A DNA stretch of 64,000 nt from Erpobdella octoculata (Eukaryota; Annelida; Clitellata; Hirudinida; Erpobdellidae), in assembly GCA_963978895.1 (NCBI GenBank), contig OZ022240.1, positions 43,087,768 to 43,151,767 of the forward strand, given 5' to 3'. The translations under genes and the position numbers were made by a program. Positions 1 to 10,835 of the stretch are shown in pieces. A model generated the notes under the pieces. That model was not told the origin of the DNA. It worked only from the letters and a program-made list of their open reading frames with translations, and made no database searches. The number at the start of each line of letters is the position of its first letter. Positions within the stretch are counted from its first letter, which is position 1.

Positions 1-1605
1 CGTAGTCAGCTGATAAAAGTGTCCAACTTTGTGTGTTGAATCTGAATCAAATTGCTTGACAACATCTCCATTGCAGTTAATTAAAAATAGTCCAGACTCA
101 TTTAAAACGGCAAAGCGAACTTTTTTCATGTTTACAACACCATAAACTCCATATATTAAATCAATACAATCTGGTAATGTGACAACTTGTACAATATCGC
201 CTTCCAATGTAATTTCAAACAATTTTTTGTTTTCCAGAACAATTAAATTTTTTTCTGATGAACATAGAATTTCACATTCATTCAATTCAACTGTTTTCTT
301 CCACTCAGGACTGTCTTTCTGTTTTTCAAGATTATAAATTTCAAGTGATGAATCATTCATAACAAAGAAAAAGTGCTCAACCAATTCAGTTTTATGAAAC
401 AAAGAATCTTTAATATTTAACCCAATAGAGAAGAGATATTCATATGTTTCACTGCAATAAACATCAATTTTATAAGAATCATTATTCTGACCACCAAGAT
501 AAACTCTTGTGTTGGTAACTGATAGTTTCTGAATATCAGCAATCGATACGACGATCGTTTTACAAAGCTCGGGTACAATTTCATCAACTGATAAAAGCTC
601 TCCTATTGAAATTTGTGAAGAGAGAAAGTTTTCATTTAACAGTTTTGGCCTGAAAACAAGATTCAATTTTTCTGTGAAACATTTGGAAGACAAATCTTGA
701 TTTTTTGTCGAAATATTTTCCTCATCACCTATCCACTCAACTTTGTCATTTTCAATTGCTTCAACAAGTTTAACTGGATTACAATGTTGAGACCATTTTT
801 CATATTTGTTAATTTTTTCATCAAGTACCGTGTTCATCGTTAACAATTCTTTTGAATATAATGTTAAATTTTTCTCAATTTCAAGTTTTTTTCCATCAAT
901 AATTGCAAAACTGTTTTTTTCATATGACTCAACATAATTTATAAAATTATTTTTAATATCTTCACAATGTTTTTGAATCTGCATTTTTAATTTCTCAGCC
1001 TTATTGGAAATATTCACTCTATGAGTATCAATTGCATTTGAATTTGCTTTTAAGGCATCTTTCATATTATAACTTTTAATTATTTCTTGCTCCAACGTTT
1101 TGTTAAATAATTCTTTAAATTCCGCAAACGTTTTCAAGATGCAAGAAACATGATCAAACAGTTTTTCTGAATCTACCCATTTCTGACAAGATTTGCAGTA
1201 TGATATTTCAAAATCATCTTTTGAACTAATTCTTGCTAAGGCATGATTTTTCAACGAAGGTATTTTTTCATGAACAGACAAACATGTCAAACACAAATAC
1301 AACTTACATTCAAAACAGAATCTAGTAGACTTTTCTTTCGAGCAAGTTCCACAGAATATTTTATTTGTTTCAGTAAGGCATTCAATAAATTCATTTTTCT
1401 TCAAATTTTCTAAACCTCCTTCAGGTTGTTCAAAACAAATATCACATTTTGGACATTTTAATTTGTTTTCTTTGTTTGAAATTTTTTCATTAAATTCAAA
1501 TTTGAGACATTCAAAACAGAAACTGTGCAAACATGAAAGCATCCGAGCATCTTTAATTTCTTCTGAACAAATGAAACATTTTACAAAACTTGAATAATTT
1601 TCCAT
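1..1605 (-). CDS. Gene A: type 1 RING/B-box/coiled-coil/propeller protein, C-terminus beyond the window
   Basis: Read by hand on the minus strand from the ATG at 1605; the frame stays open for 535 codons to base 1, so the last propeller part lies outside. The N-terminus has a C3HC4 RING (C10, C13, C25, H27, C30, C33, then a CPKC pair), although Pro before C25 is Ser here (MLSCLH instead of MLPCLH). A B-box follows (CGTC, CFEC, CLTC, VHEKIP, NHAL), then a C-x2-C-x11-H-x2-C motif (YCKSC, DHVSC), a Lys/Glu-rich coiled coil and the start of a propeller-like region ending near YQLTT. Family knowledge: RING plus B-box plus coiled coil is TRIM architecture, usually an E3 ubiquitin ligase. No intron is needed. 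Closest relative in the window is pseudogene E; gene B lies head to head with it in an inverted repeat. Confidence 0.9.
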   Translation of the reverse strand, partial: MENYSSFVKCFICSEEIKDARMLSCLHSFCFECLKFEFNEKISNKENKLKCPKCDICFEQPEGGLENLKKNEFIECLTETNKIFCGTCSKEKSTRFCFECKLYLCLTCLSVHEKIPSLKNHALARISSKDDFEISYCKSCQKWVDSEKLFDHVSCILKTFAEFKELFNKTLEQEIIKSYNMKDALKANSNAIDTHRVNISNKAEKLKMQIQKHCEDIKNNFINYVESYEKNSFAIIDGKKLEIEKNLTLYSKELLTMNTVLDEKINKYEKWSQHCNPVKLVEAIENDKVEWIGDEENISTKNQDLSSKCFTEKLNLVFRPKLLNENFLSSQISIGELLSVDEIVPELCKTIVVSIADIQKLSVTNTRVYLGGQNNDSYKIDVYCSETYEYLFSIGLNIKDSLFHKTELVEHFFFVMNDSSLEIYNLEKQKDSPEWKKTVELNECEILCSSEKNLIVLENKKLFEITLEGDIVQVVTLPDCIDLIYGVYGVVNMKKVRFAVLNESGLFLINCNGDVVKQFDSDSTHKVGHFYQLTT

Positions 1606-1660
1606 TTCTGTAATTGGTAAATTTAATTATGAAACAGTTTAAAAAGTTTATGCAAAAAAA

Positions 1661-1682
1661 ATAATATTTTAAAATATTATTT
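1661..1682. promoter_or_regulatory. AT-only palindrome upstream of gene A, conserved before gene B
   Basis: A 22-bp near-perfect AT palindrome (AATAATATTT/AAAATATTATT) lies about 56 bp upstream of the gene A start. Gene B has an equivalent at 6604-6624, about 57 bp upstream of its ATG. The two sit in the conserved upstream arms of the inverted repeat. It may be a core promoter or 5' UTR hairpin, or just conserved AT-rich DNA. Confidence 0.3.
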
Positions 1683-2325
1683 TGCGATGTTTTAATGTTA
1701 GAGAGCACCTCATCATGAGTTGCTGACTAGGGTGTACTGAGTTGCCAAGCAATGATGTAATATATAAATTCAATAGCTGATATTTAGCATGCACTTATTT
1801 TTTTAAATATTTATACAAATTCGTTGTTTACTAAAATCTCAATAAGTAGTGGAAAATTATTTCTGATGAGAATATTTTTTTAATATTTTGAAAGCCAACC
1901 ATATTAAATTAAAAAAATTACAAATATGAGTTGAAAACTGCATGTTATGTAAGTTATGGTAAGTTAAATCTAAAGCAGTTGACTGAAATTTTACATTTCG
2001 ATACAAATAGTCTTTAATTATTAGTTTTAGATTAAAAAAGTTGTTATTTCTACATAATTTTCATTAAAAATTGTTTAATTTCAATTATACTAAACTGTGG
2101 AAGCAATTTTTAAATGATAAATAAATGATATTAATAATTTATTTAAAGTTATTTCTGCTTTAACAAGTCTTTTATCGTGATTTTGTTCTCATTTACATTA
2201 AAATTCCGGTTAATTTCTTTCAAAAAATTCACGCTTTACTAAGAAATCACCAACTAGTTAATAATTTAATCAAATTTTTTCTTGTGTGAAAGCTTTTGAT
2301 AACTTTTTTTGTTCTTGTTCATAAA

Positions 2326-2525
2326 CGGTCGCTGCTATTGCCCCGGCGGTTTGCCGTGGTTGTAATTGGTAAAACTGCTACTGTACCCTAACCCTTTAAA
2401 AAATATGTACATCTCCATTAATTAATCGAAAGATCAAATTTTTGGCATAACTGCCGGTACAGTAGCACTTTTACAACTTATTGCCCCGGCTACCGGCGTC
2501 TACTGCCTGTGTAATAGTTATAACG
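2326..2525. mobile_element. MITE with long terminal inverted repeats (copy 1, reversed)
   Basis: Starts with CGGTCGCTGCTATTGCCCCG and ends with a CCCCGGCTACCGGCGTC block. Internal inverted segments GGTAAAACTGCTACTGTACC and its near complement GGTACAGTAGCACTTTTAC lie on either side of ATGTACATCTCC. Five more full or partial copies occur in the window (5903, 21975, 43903, 45526, 50733). No coding capacity. The superfamily cannot be assigned from the termini alone. Confidence 0.7.
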
Positions 2526-2997
2526 TTCATAAACGTCAGTATGTTACTACGGCACTGGGCCTACAATTTCAGAAAATAATTCATTTCCGAGTTAAAAGTG
2601 AAAGAAAGATTATCTAAGTGAAAACAAAACAAAATTAAAACGTAAATTACTGTAGTTAAACAATGAGTCGGAATATCTCTAATAATTCAACGCAGTCAAC
2701 AATATTTGTCAAAAACTTAATCGCTACACTGAAAACCGAAAGCTGTATGGAAAAACCCCGAAAAGTGATGTTCCCATTAGTTGTAAAAAGCACAAATAAT
2801 CGCAAAAAAGTTTTAAAATAATTAATAGTTATTTGTATTATTATTTATAACTAAAACATTGCTAATAACTGTTGATAAAATAAAAACAAGTAAATTAAAA
2901 ACGAATTTTTAAAACCAATGCTCTTATATGTAATTAAAACACAAATTTTGCAATATATCTTAATTATATCGAAATATCGAAATTAATTAAAATTATC

Positions 2998-3760
2998 TAA
3001 ATTAATTGACTTATTGTAAAACTAATAATTGAATATTGCATTGTCTTCTATTTTGAGCATGTATGCAAAATTTGAAAAAATCTATCATCAGGAAGTGACT
3101 CAAAAATTGATTGCAAGATTTGAAACAGACAGAGAAACAAACAGACAGACAGAGAAACAGAGACGACGAGTTAATAAAAGCATTGGTAATAATAATAAAA
3201 ATATCATCAAAAAGCATCGAATTTAAATATCTCAACTATTTTCATGAAAATTTCGTACACGCTTGAGAATCGCGGTCAGTGAGTGTGGTTCGTGTTAACT
3301 TGGTAAAATAGTCTGCCAGTCGGTTAGCGTTTTGTGGTCAAGAAAACCTTCAAGAAAACCCTCAAGAAAACCCTCAAGAAAACCCTCAAGAAAACCCTCA
3401 AGAAAACCCTCAAGAAAACCCTCAAGAAACCCCTCGATAAAATCCTCAAGAAAATTAACTAAATTAATTGACTTATTGTAAAACTAATAATTGAATATTG
3501 CATTGTCTTCTATCTTGAGCATGTATGCAAAATTTGAAAAAAATCTATCATCAGGAAGTGACTCAAAAATTGATTGCAAGATTTGAAACAGACAGAGAAA
3601 CAGACAGAGAAACAGACAGAGAAACAGACAGAGAAACAGACAGAGAAACAGACAGAGAAACAGACAGAGAAACAGACAGAGAAACAGACAGAGAAACAGA
3701 CAGAGAAACAGACAGAGAAACAGAGCCGACGAGTTAATAAAAGCATTGGTAATAAAATAA
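2998..3760. repeat. Duplicated unit with two 12-bp minisatellites
   Basis: A unit of about 140 bp (from ATTAATTGACTTATTGTAAA to the start of the GACAGA run, followed by GACGAGTTAATAAAAGCATT) occurs at 2998-3200 and again at 3461-3760. In the first copy the 12-mer ACAGACAGAGAA is present about twice; in the second (about 3590-3725) about 11 times. Between them, at about 3340-3455, a different 12-mer (CAAGAAAACCCT) is repeated about nine times. The long TDRE-rich or FSVC-rich reading frames here are products of the repeat, not genes. Confidence 0.85.
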
Positions 3761-4039
3761 ATTCAGCAGAGAATATGTATTATACTCATATATTCATCTT
3801 GATTAAAAAATCGATCAACAACTCTACCAAAATGACACATTTAGAAAGAAATATAGTCATTTATACGTAGATTTACGAATTAGAAAGTTGTTGTTGATTC
3901 CTTAATTTTTTGTTACTCTGTAAAACACAATCTTAAATTGTGTGCTCTCTTTTAATTATGATATTCTAGCAAAAAATTCAATTTTTAGTTGTGGTCTTTA
4001 TATGCATATTTTCTCTTTCACAACGCCTTTTCCAAGACA

Positions 4040-4200
4040 AGTCTTGCTCGAAGGCGAGAAAGGGTACTTGCAGAGGCAGCCATTTATAGGCGCCTACCCC
4101 TTTTAGTGATGCGAGTGAACTCCTTGCTTAAGGGAGTTTTAGTAACGATTAATGGTGACCTAACGATCGACAGGCGAACGCTCTACCGCTCTGCCACCAG
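4040..4200 (-). repeat. Possible tRNA-derived SINE, minus strand
   Basis: On the minus strand from 4198, GGTGGCAGAGCGGTAGAGC followed by GTTCGCCTGTCGATCG resembles the 5' half of a tRNA with acceptor, D-arm and A-box. The 3' half is not tRNA-like and no clean B-box follows, so this is not a functional tRNA gene. A unique-looking body runs to about 4040 (TATAGGCGCC, CTTGCTCGAAGGCG region). A TGTA-type microsatellite adjoins it at 4200-4258. The flanks 3861-4040 and 4259-4735 hold no gene I can support. Confidence 0.45.
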
Positions 4201-4734
4201 TGTATATGTATGTAAATGTATATGTCCATATGTATGTGTGTAAATGTACATATGTATATAGCTCAACTTTTTCAAGTTAATGAATTCCTCCTGAGATTAT
4301 AACTCTTAAGATAACTAGTGGTTTTATCCGTCCCAAGGACGGATGTTTTAAAATTACGATGAACTTTGGGTAAAAATGGAGAATAGCGGCAGAAGAAAAA
4401 TTGGTTTAAAAGTAAAACAATAAATAATTACCAAAGACATTTAAAATTTATTAACTGTCACTAATTCAAATGATTTGTAATTGCATTTTAAGTTGTGTTT
4501 TGGGTAAAATAATAGATTTTAGTTTCTAAGATTATTTAATTGTAAGATTATGTGGCTACTTGATTTTTGGCTAAAAAACAAAAATAAATAAAGTAGTAAT
4601 TGTAGGCTGGGACAAACGCATATATTGCCTTACCTGTAGATCCGCCACTGTTCTGAAGAAATTGTGATGTTTTCTCTTATGTGACCGTTTTTATATGGCA
4701 AAAAAAAAATTTTATAAAAAAATTTATCTTATTA

Positions 4735-5067
4735 ATAATAAAATTAATTATTAATTATTTTGCGATTATTTATGCTTTTTGCGATTTCAGTTTTAGTAAC
4801 GATTAATGGGAACATCACTGCTCGGGGTTTTTCCATTTTCCATAAGCAGCTTTCGGTTTTCAGCGTGGCGATATTTTAAGTTTTAGACGAATATTCTTGG
4901 CGGTGTTGAATTATTAGATATACTTCGACTCATTGTTTAACTACAGTAATTTAATAATTAAAGTTTTTTTTGGTTCTCATTCAGGTAACCTTTTTCTAAC
5001 TTTTAACTTGGGAATGAATTGGTTTCGGGAATTGTAGGCGTAGTCAGTAGTGGCATAGTAACACACT
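4735..5067. repeat. Right arm (inner part) of the large inverted repeat
   Basis: Reverse complement of about 2529-2853: shared blocks include GGGAACATCACT, GCTTTCGGTTTTCAG and the block around ATTGTTTAACTACAGTAATT. The arm then breaks at an insertion containing an L2-like LINE end and resumes at about 5963. Confidence 0.7.
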
Positions 5068-5440
5068 CTCTCAATTAAATTTGTATAGTGCTATTTCCTT
5101 GGCGTTCAATAGCTCTCGGCCATAAACTGATTAAACAGATAAGTTTTAAGTCCACGACGGAAAACAGTGAGAGAAGTAGATTTTAGTTTAGTAAGAGAAG
5201 TAGTAAGAAAGTTCCAGAGAAAGGGACCAGAGTAGGAAAAAGAGTGTTTAGCAAAAGAATGCTTAACGGAAAAGATACGAAAGAGAGGAAGATCGAAGAC
5301 CAGACTTAGGAGGGATTTTTATTAAGTTAGTTTGTTAGAGTGGAGAAGAGCAATTTTTAATTTTAAACATTAGTAAGCAAATTTAAAAAATACCCAAAAT
5401 TTAAGAAAAAGCCAATGAAGAAGAACAAGAGATGGAGAGA
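5050..5440 (-). mobile_element. 3' end of an L2/CR1-like LINE, 5'-truncated and decayed
   Basis: Minus-strand translation, with frame breaks, gives the C-terminal reverse-transcriptase tail of L2-like LINEs: LHWL-like start, SGLRSSSL, YSGPFLWNFL, then FRRGLKTYLFNQF and a stop. The same tail (YSGPYLWNSLPSS, FRRGLKTHLFNKF) sits at 10385-10580 on the plus strand. The product of an intact element would be an endonuclease/reverse transcriptase. 5440-5900 holds a GC-richer stretch of unknown origin and no convincing gene. Confidence 0.7.
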
Positions 5441-5902
5441 TATGAGAAAAGAAAGAGGTGCAAGAAACTAATCGTCGGTTCGCGCACAGCAGCACATGCT
5501 CACATACAGGCACACATAGGAAGGAAAGGCCCATGCTATGCATGGACTCCATGTGCTGTGACACCAAAACGCATACCAGCACACGCACAAATAGGAAAGT
5601 TCTGATGAAGCTAATAGGCCGTGAGAGGTTGGCAGAAAGATCAGCATCTCTGTGAGGTCAGAAACTGCTCCACAACTCTGGCACATGAAAATTATTGTGT
5701 TGTAGATCATCCACGCAAGCCACTTAAGCTTCTATTTCTCTCTTTCGATGTGATCATCTATACTCCTTCCAGCCAGTGGCATAGTTAGTCCCCCTTTATT
5801 AATTTCTGCATATTCCACTATATCTAGCATTCTCCTAAGTTATTCCAGTCTCTGATTTTGGTAGTTTTAAAAATATTCATAAAAATTATAAATGAAAAAG
5901 AC

Positions 5903-5962
5903 TGTCGCGGCAATAGCAATTTTACCGCTTGTTGCTACTGCAAACCGCCGGGGGTAATAGGA
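5903..5962. mobile_element. Half copy of the MITE (copy 2)
   Basis: GTCGCGGCAATAGCAATTTTACCG, a tract with TTGCTACTG, and AAACCGCCGGGGG match the terminal segments of the other MITE copies. It sits at the same relative place in the right arm as copy 1 in the left arm, so the insertion probably predates the inverted duplication and this copy later lost its middle. Confidence 0.55.
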
Positions 5963-6680
5963 TCAACCTTTATAAACAAGAAAAACAAAATGTTATCAAA
6001 AGCTTTCAAACAAGAAAAAATTTGATTGATTTATTGACTTGAAGGTGATTTCTTATTAGAGCGTCCCGGGTCAATTTTGATGGGAATTAACCAATATTTT
6101 AATTAATTTAAATAAAAACACAACAATAAAAAATAGTAACAACAGAAATAAAAACAAGTTATTTATAGGAATTTATCATTTAAAACTTCTTTCTGCAGTT
6201 TAGTATAATTAAAATTAAACAATTTCAATAAAAATTAGGTACAAATAATAATTTTTTAATCTAAAACTAATAATTAAATAATATTTATATTGAAATGTAA
6301 GATTTCTATCAACTCTTTTAGTTTTAACGTACCATAACTTATATAAGATGCAGCTTTTTAAATCATATTTAAAATTGTTTAATTTAATATGGTTGGCTTT
6401 AAAATTATTAAAAATATATTCTAATCTAAAATAATTTTCCACTACCCATTGAGATTTATGTAAACCATTTTTTATACTAATTTAACAATTTAAGTGCATG
6501 CTAAATATCAACTATTGAATTTATTTATTACATCATTGCTTGGCAACTCAGTACACCCTAGTCAGCAACTCAAAGTAGCATCTGTAACAATAAAACATCC
6601 CAAAATAATATTTGAAAATATTATCTTGTTTTGCTTAAACTTTTTTAACTGTATCATAATTTAATTTAATAATTATAGAA
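5963..6680. repeat. Right arm (outer part) of the inverted repeat, 5' flank of gene B
   Basis: Reverse complement of 1606-2325. Shared blocks include CATCATTGCTTGGCAACTCA and CAGTACACCCTAGTCAGCAA. It contains the AT palindrome at 6604-6624, about 57 bp before the ATG of gene B. No separate gene. Confidence 0.7.
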
Positions 6681-8476
6681 ATGGAAAATTATTCAAGTTT
6701 TGTGAAGTGTTTTATTTGTTCAGAAGAAATTAAAGATGCTCGAATGCTTCCATGTTTGCACAGCTTCTGTTTTGAATGTCTCAAAGTTGAATTTAATAAA
6801 AAAATGTCAAACAAAAAAAACTTGAATTGTCCAAAATGTGATATTTGTTTTGAACAACCTGAAGGAGGTTTAGAAAATTTAAAGAAAAATGAATTTATTG
6901 AACGTCTTACTGGAACAAATAAAATATTCTGTGGATCTTGCTTAAAAGAAGAAGTTACCAGTTTTTGCTTGGAATGCAAGTTGTATTTGTGTTTGTCATG
7001 TTTATCTGTTCATCAAAAATTTCCTGCAACCAGAAATCATGTTTTAGCAAAAATTAATTCCATGGCCAAAGAAGATCTTGAAGCATCATATTGCAAATCT
7101 TGTCAGAAATGGGTTGATTCAGAAAAACTTTTTGATCATGAATCCTGCATCTTGAAAACTTTTGCAGAATTAAAAAAACTTTTCACAAAAATTTGGAACA
7201 GGAAATAATAAAAAATTACAACAGCATAGAAACTCTGAAAACAAGTTTAAATGCAATTAATATACAGAAACTTTCTGTTGAAAATGAAACTAAAAAATTG
7301 AAAAAACAAATTCAAGAACATTGCAAAGATCTTAAAGTTGAATTTATCAATTTTATTAATTTATGTCAGAACGACTCAAATGCAATTATTGATAGAAAAA
7401 ACAATGAAATTAATCAAAAGTTAATTTTAAATTCAGACGAATTGGTAAAATTGAAGACAGAACTTGAAGAAAAAATTGAAAAATATGAAAAATGGTCTCA
7501 CAATTTTAATCCACTAAGTCTTATTGAAGCAATTGAAAATGATGATGTTAAATTTTTAGATGAAGATGAAAATAATTTAAGAAAAAACCATGAATTGATT
7601 TTTAAGTGTTTTACTGAACAGTTGAATCTTGTTTTTGAACCAAAACCGTTGGATACAAAGTTTCATTCCTCACAATTTTCAATAGGAAATATAATGCCAG
7701 CTAATGAAATTCAACCTAAGCTTATTAAAACAATTGCCCTAACTAATTATAGTATTGGCAAAATATCGATTAGCCAAACAAAGGTGTATATCGTGAGTCT
7801 CAGAGATGGTTCTTATAAAATTGAAGTTTATTGCAAAACAACATATGAATATCTTTTTTCCATTGATTTAAATATAAGATACTCTGTAGAAGTCAAATTA
7901 GTTGATAATTTCTTTTGCATGTTAATCGATTCCTCACTGGATATTTATAATCTTGAAAAACAGAAAGACAGTCCTGATTGGAAGAAAACTATAAAACTTG
8001 AGTTTAGAGGAGATGAGATTGTTGGTTCATCGGATAAAAAATTGTTTGTTTTAAAAAATGAAAAAATAATTGAAATCACATTGAATGGCGAAATTGTACG
8101 TGTCATTACAGTCCCCGAGTATGTCATTGTATTCCGCGAGTCTACATTTTCCATTACTGGCTTGAAAAATGATCACTTTGCAATTTCAAATGATTTAGGA
8201 CTTTATTTAATAAACTGCAAAGGAGATATCATTAAACAAGTTAATTCAAAATCAGGCTTAACTGGAGATAGACTGACAACAGACAACAATTGTAACTTAT
8301 TTGTTGGTGGCTCTTATGGAAAAAAAATTCATGTATATGATTTTAGTTTAAATTTTGTAAAATCGTTTAATGCTCAATCTCATATAAGTGATATTTGTTT
8401 TGATTCAACAACAAATCGGTTATTAGTGACTGGCCTTGAAGAATGTTCTTTTATAATGAATGTATTTCAATTGTGA
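6681..8476 (+). pseudogene. Gene B: type 1 RING/B-box/propeller gene with one frameshift
   Basis: Two overlapping open frames (6681-7208, 175 codons; 7193-8476, 427 codons) together make one full-length type 1 protein of about 598 aa. Compared with gene I, one T is missing near 7170 (GCAGAATTAAAAAAA against GCAGAATTTAAAAAAA), which shifts the frame just after the C2HC motif. The first part carries the intact RING (CFIC, CLHSFCFEC, CPKC), the B-box (CGSC, CLEC, CLSC, VHQ, H) and YCKSC/DHESC. The second has the coiled coil and the propeller-like region ending IMNVFQL. If the deletion is real, the translatable product is a RING/B-box protein ending in WNRK. The site is next to an A7 run, so an assembly error is possible. 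It is head to head with gene A. Confidence 0.85.
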
Positions 8477-9300
8477 TGCAAATTTATTTGCAACTATCTG
8501 GGCTATACAGTGTTACTTATTCTGTTGTTTTATGCCAAAAAATGTTTATAAAAGATTCTTAAATGCCTTTCAATTATGACGTTTTTTCACTTTTTTATTA
8601 AAATGAACTCATTTTTGCTTGATTTTTATTTGTTTTATTAATTAAATAAAAAGGTAATTTGAATCTAATTAAAATTGATTCAATAATTAGTTTTTTAATA
8701 AATACATTGTATATAATATAGTTAATATTAGTGCTGTAAAAAAATTAATTTTTATGCAAATGACATTTTAAACGGTGATAAAACACGTGTTTTTGAATCA
8801 TTATTTTTTGTTTTGAATGATGGATCGCTGACAATTAATTTTATTCAGATTATTATTAAAATAAAAATGAAAATATATGACCCGCGATAGCCGAAAAAAA
8901 ATTTGAATTTCTGCGCAATAATTATTAAGATTTGTATATTTCCATGCTTTTCATATAAAAAAAAAACTTCATGCTTCCAAAATCAAAATGGTTTTAAACA
9001 CTTTATATAGTTAGATGGATGGCCAAACTTATTTACAGCCTTAAAAAGATGCATTTTTAAAGTCACAGATTGCAGATCTGTTTCTAGGTACAATTAGGTA
9101 CTAATCCATACCGAGTTCATAAAATTCATGCGTTTACAACAATTATTATTCATGATCTTTACTGGCGGATTCAGGGGGCCAAGATGCCTTCCCGCTTCCC
9201 TTCGCCATAATTTCAAAAATCGTCTTTTTCATATGACCACAAATCGTTGCATGCATACACGGCTGCAAATGCATGTACACGTTACACGTCTTTTTATATC
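8477..9300. other. 3' flank of gene B shared with the other type 1 genes
   Basis: No gene. 8495-8850 is similar to 35010-35440, 49907-50340 and the solo segment 22229-22480 (blocks ACTCATTTTTGCTTG, TAAAAGATTCTT, CAAATTATTATTAA-like). It starts with a decayed version of ACTAGCTCTGTTACCCAGTG (here ACTATCTGGGCTATACAGTG). 8950-9300 shows nothing recognisable. Confidence 0.6.
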
Positions 9301-9302
9301 AT

Positions 9303-10835
9303 GGGTGGCCAACCCGCGGGCTATCAATTGGTGGCCCACTCTGCTTTGTTTAAATATTTGAAATTTATAGTAAAATCGTTTAAAAACTTTTTTATAAATC
9401 GATAAATAGTACAAAAATTTACGTCATGCACGCCCACACAGTTTCCGTGAAACCTCATCTTGTTTATGTTTTTTATAGAAATTTAAAAATAATAGTTAAC
9501 AAGGGTAGTAAATTATTAAATATAAAATAATTTATAATTTAAAAAACTTCTATTAACAAAAACAGAAAATCATGACCAATTGATGTTGAAGGTAGAACTT
9601 TCCAGGAGAGATGGGAACTTGAGTATTTGTATGTGGAACACTCTGGTAGTTTGGTTTGTAATGACACAATTGCGATCATGAAAGATTATAATCTGAAACG
9701 CCATTACGAAACTTGTCACAAGCAAATTTATTCTAAATTTCAAGGCAGAATTAGAGAAGAAAAATTTGCATTTTTGAAGACAAGCCTGGCCATGCAGCAG
9801 AACATTTTTAGAAAATAATTAAAACAATCAGAAGCAGCGGTTAAAGAAAATAAGAGAATAAGCTACAAAGTAGCAATTGGGCTTGCAAAACAATGAAAGT
9901 TTTTCATAGATGGGGAATTCGTCAAAAGTTGCATGCTGAAAGTTGTTGGGCATGTCTGCCCTGAAACAAAGAACAGTTCACCACAGTTAGTCTGTCAAAA
10001 CAAACTATTACACGCCGAGTTGAAGATAATGTTACAAATCTTCTGCAGCAGCTTCAACGTGCTTCACAACATTTTGTCCGGTATTCAATTGCTTTTGACG
10101 AGAGCACTGACGTATCAAATATAGCACAAATGCTGATATTCATCTGTGGAGTCAGGGAAATTTTTTTTTGAAATTACTGAATATCTTGCTGGCCTTTGCA
10201 GCATGCATGCAACACAACAAAAGGTAGCGACATATTTGATGAACTGAAGATGATACTTGAGAGAAACTTTCTGCTGCTGACAACTGACGGAGCTCCTTCC
10301 ATGTGCGGGAATAAAATTAGTTTTGCTGGACTTGTAAAAAAACATTGTGCAGGGTTTAACATTGTGCAATGTTCTGCTGCATGGCCAGGCTTGTCTCTTT
10401 CTCCTACTCTGGTCCATATCTCTGGAACTCTCTTCCTTCTTCTCTTACTAACTCTACTTCTCTCACAGCTTTCCGTCGTGGACTTAAAACACATCTGTTT
10501 AATAAGTTCACGACCGAGCGCTATTGAACACCACGGAAATAGTGCTATACAAATTCAGTTTGATTGATTGATTGTTTAACAAACCAACGCTTAACCACCA
10601 CTGCATAATTTATCAGGAACTTTCTGTAGCAGAACATTGCAAATGCATCATGTTATGACTGTAATGGTAAAGACAGTAAACTTTATCCGTACACGATATT
10701 TCAACTATCGTCAGTTTAAGACCTTTTTGGAAGAAACTGATGCTGGGTTTAATGATCTGCCATATCATACGAAAGTACGTTGGTTGAGAGGGGAATACAG
10801 GAGGCATCTATATGAATAATACAGAAGAATTAAAA
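9303..10835 (+). mobile_element. hAT transposon relic, GTF2IRD2/Charlie-like transposase
   Basis: The left end GGGTGGCCAACCCGCGGGC resembles hAT/Charlie termini. Plus-strand frames, broken by stops and shifts, show typical segments: VEHSGSLVCNDTIAIMK with LKRHYETCH (BED-like zinc finger, about 9640-9720), SKFQGRIREEK (9734-9767), SIAFDESTDVSNIAQ (10085-10130), LLTTDGAPSMCGNK (10275-10316), HHCIIYQELSVAEHCK (10596-10643) and YHTKVRWL (10762-10785). The C-terminal dimerisation region and right terminus were not found. The element is dead and is interrupted by an L2-like fragment. Confidence 0.85.
10385..10580 (+). mobile_element. L2-like LINE 3' end nested in the hAT relic
   Basis: Plus-strand translation gives YSGPYLWNSLPSS, NSTSLTAFRRG and LKTHLFNKF before a stop, then a short 3' UTR and a TTGATTGATTGATTG tail, as expected for L2/CR1 LINEs that end in short repeats. 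Transposase sequence resumes after it (HHCIIYQELS), so the insertion is younger than the hAT copy. Confidence 0.8.

Larger units (their letters stand above)
1606..2853. repeat. Left arm (non-coding part) of a large inverted repeat
   Basis: The sequence upstream of gene A reads as the reverse complement of the sequence upstream of gene B. 1606-2325 matches 5963-6680, including the block with CAGTACACCCTAGTCAGCA. 2529-2853 matches about 4735-5067, including TCGGGGTTTTTCCAT and the ACTCATTGTTTAACTACAG block. The arm is interrupted by a MITE at 2326-2525; the right arm carries a longer insertion at about 5068-5900. No gene was seen here. Confidence 0.75.

Noticed and set aside
3510..3746. Long frames with TDRE or FSVC repeats
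   Set aside because: They are produced by a 12-bp minisatellite that is open in several frames on both strands.
4150..4200. tRNA gene on the minus strand
   Set aside because: Only the 5' half looks like a tRNA; T-arm and 3' acceptor strand cannot be formed from the following bases, so I list it as a possible SINE head.
6689..6979. Antisense ORFs inside type 1 and type 2 genes (for example 6689-6979, 18633-18971, 27149-27487, 48133-48426)
   Set aside because: They recur antisense to the same conserved zinc-finger and coiled-coil coding regions and are shadows of AT-rich codon use.
7150..7210. Tiny intron explaining the frame change in gene B
   Set aside because: Only one base differs from the paralogs and no GT..AG pair of plausible length exists; other copies show that the region is exonic throughout.
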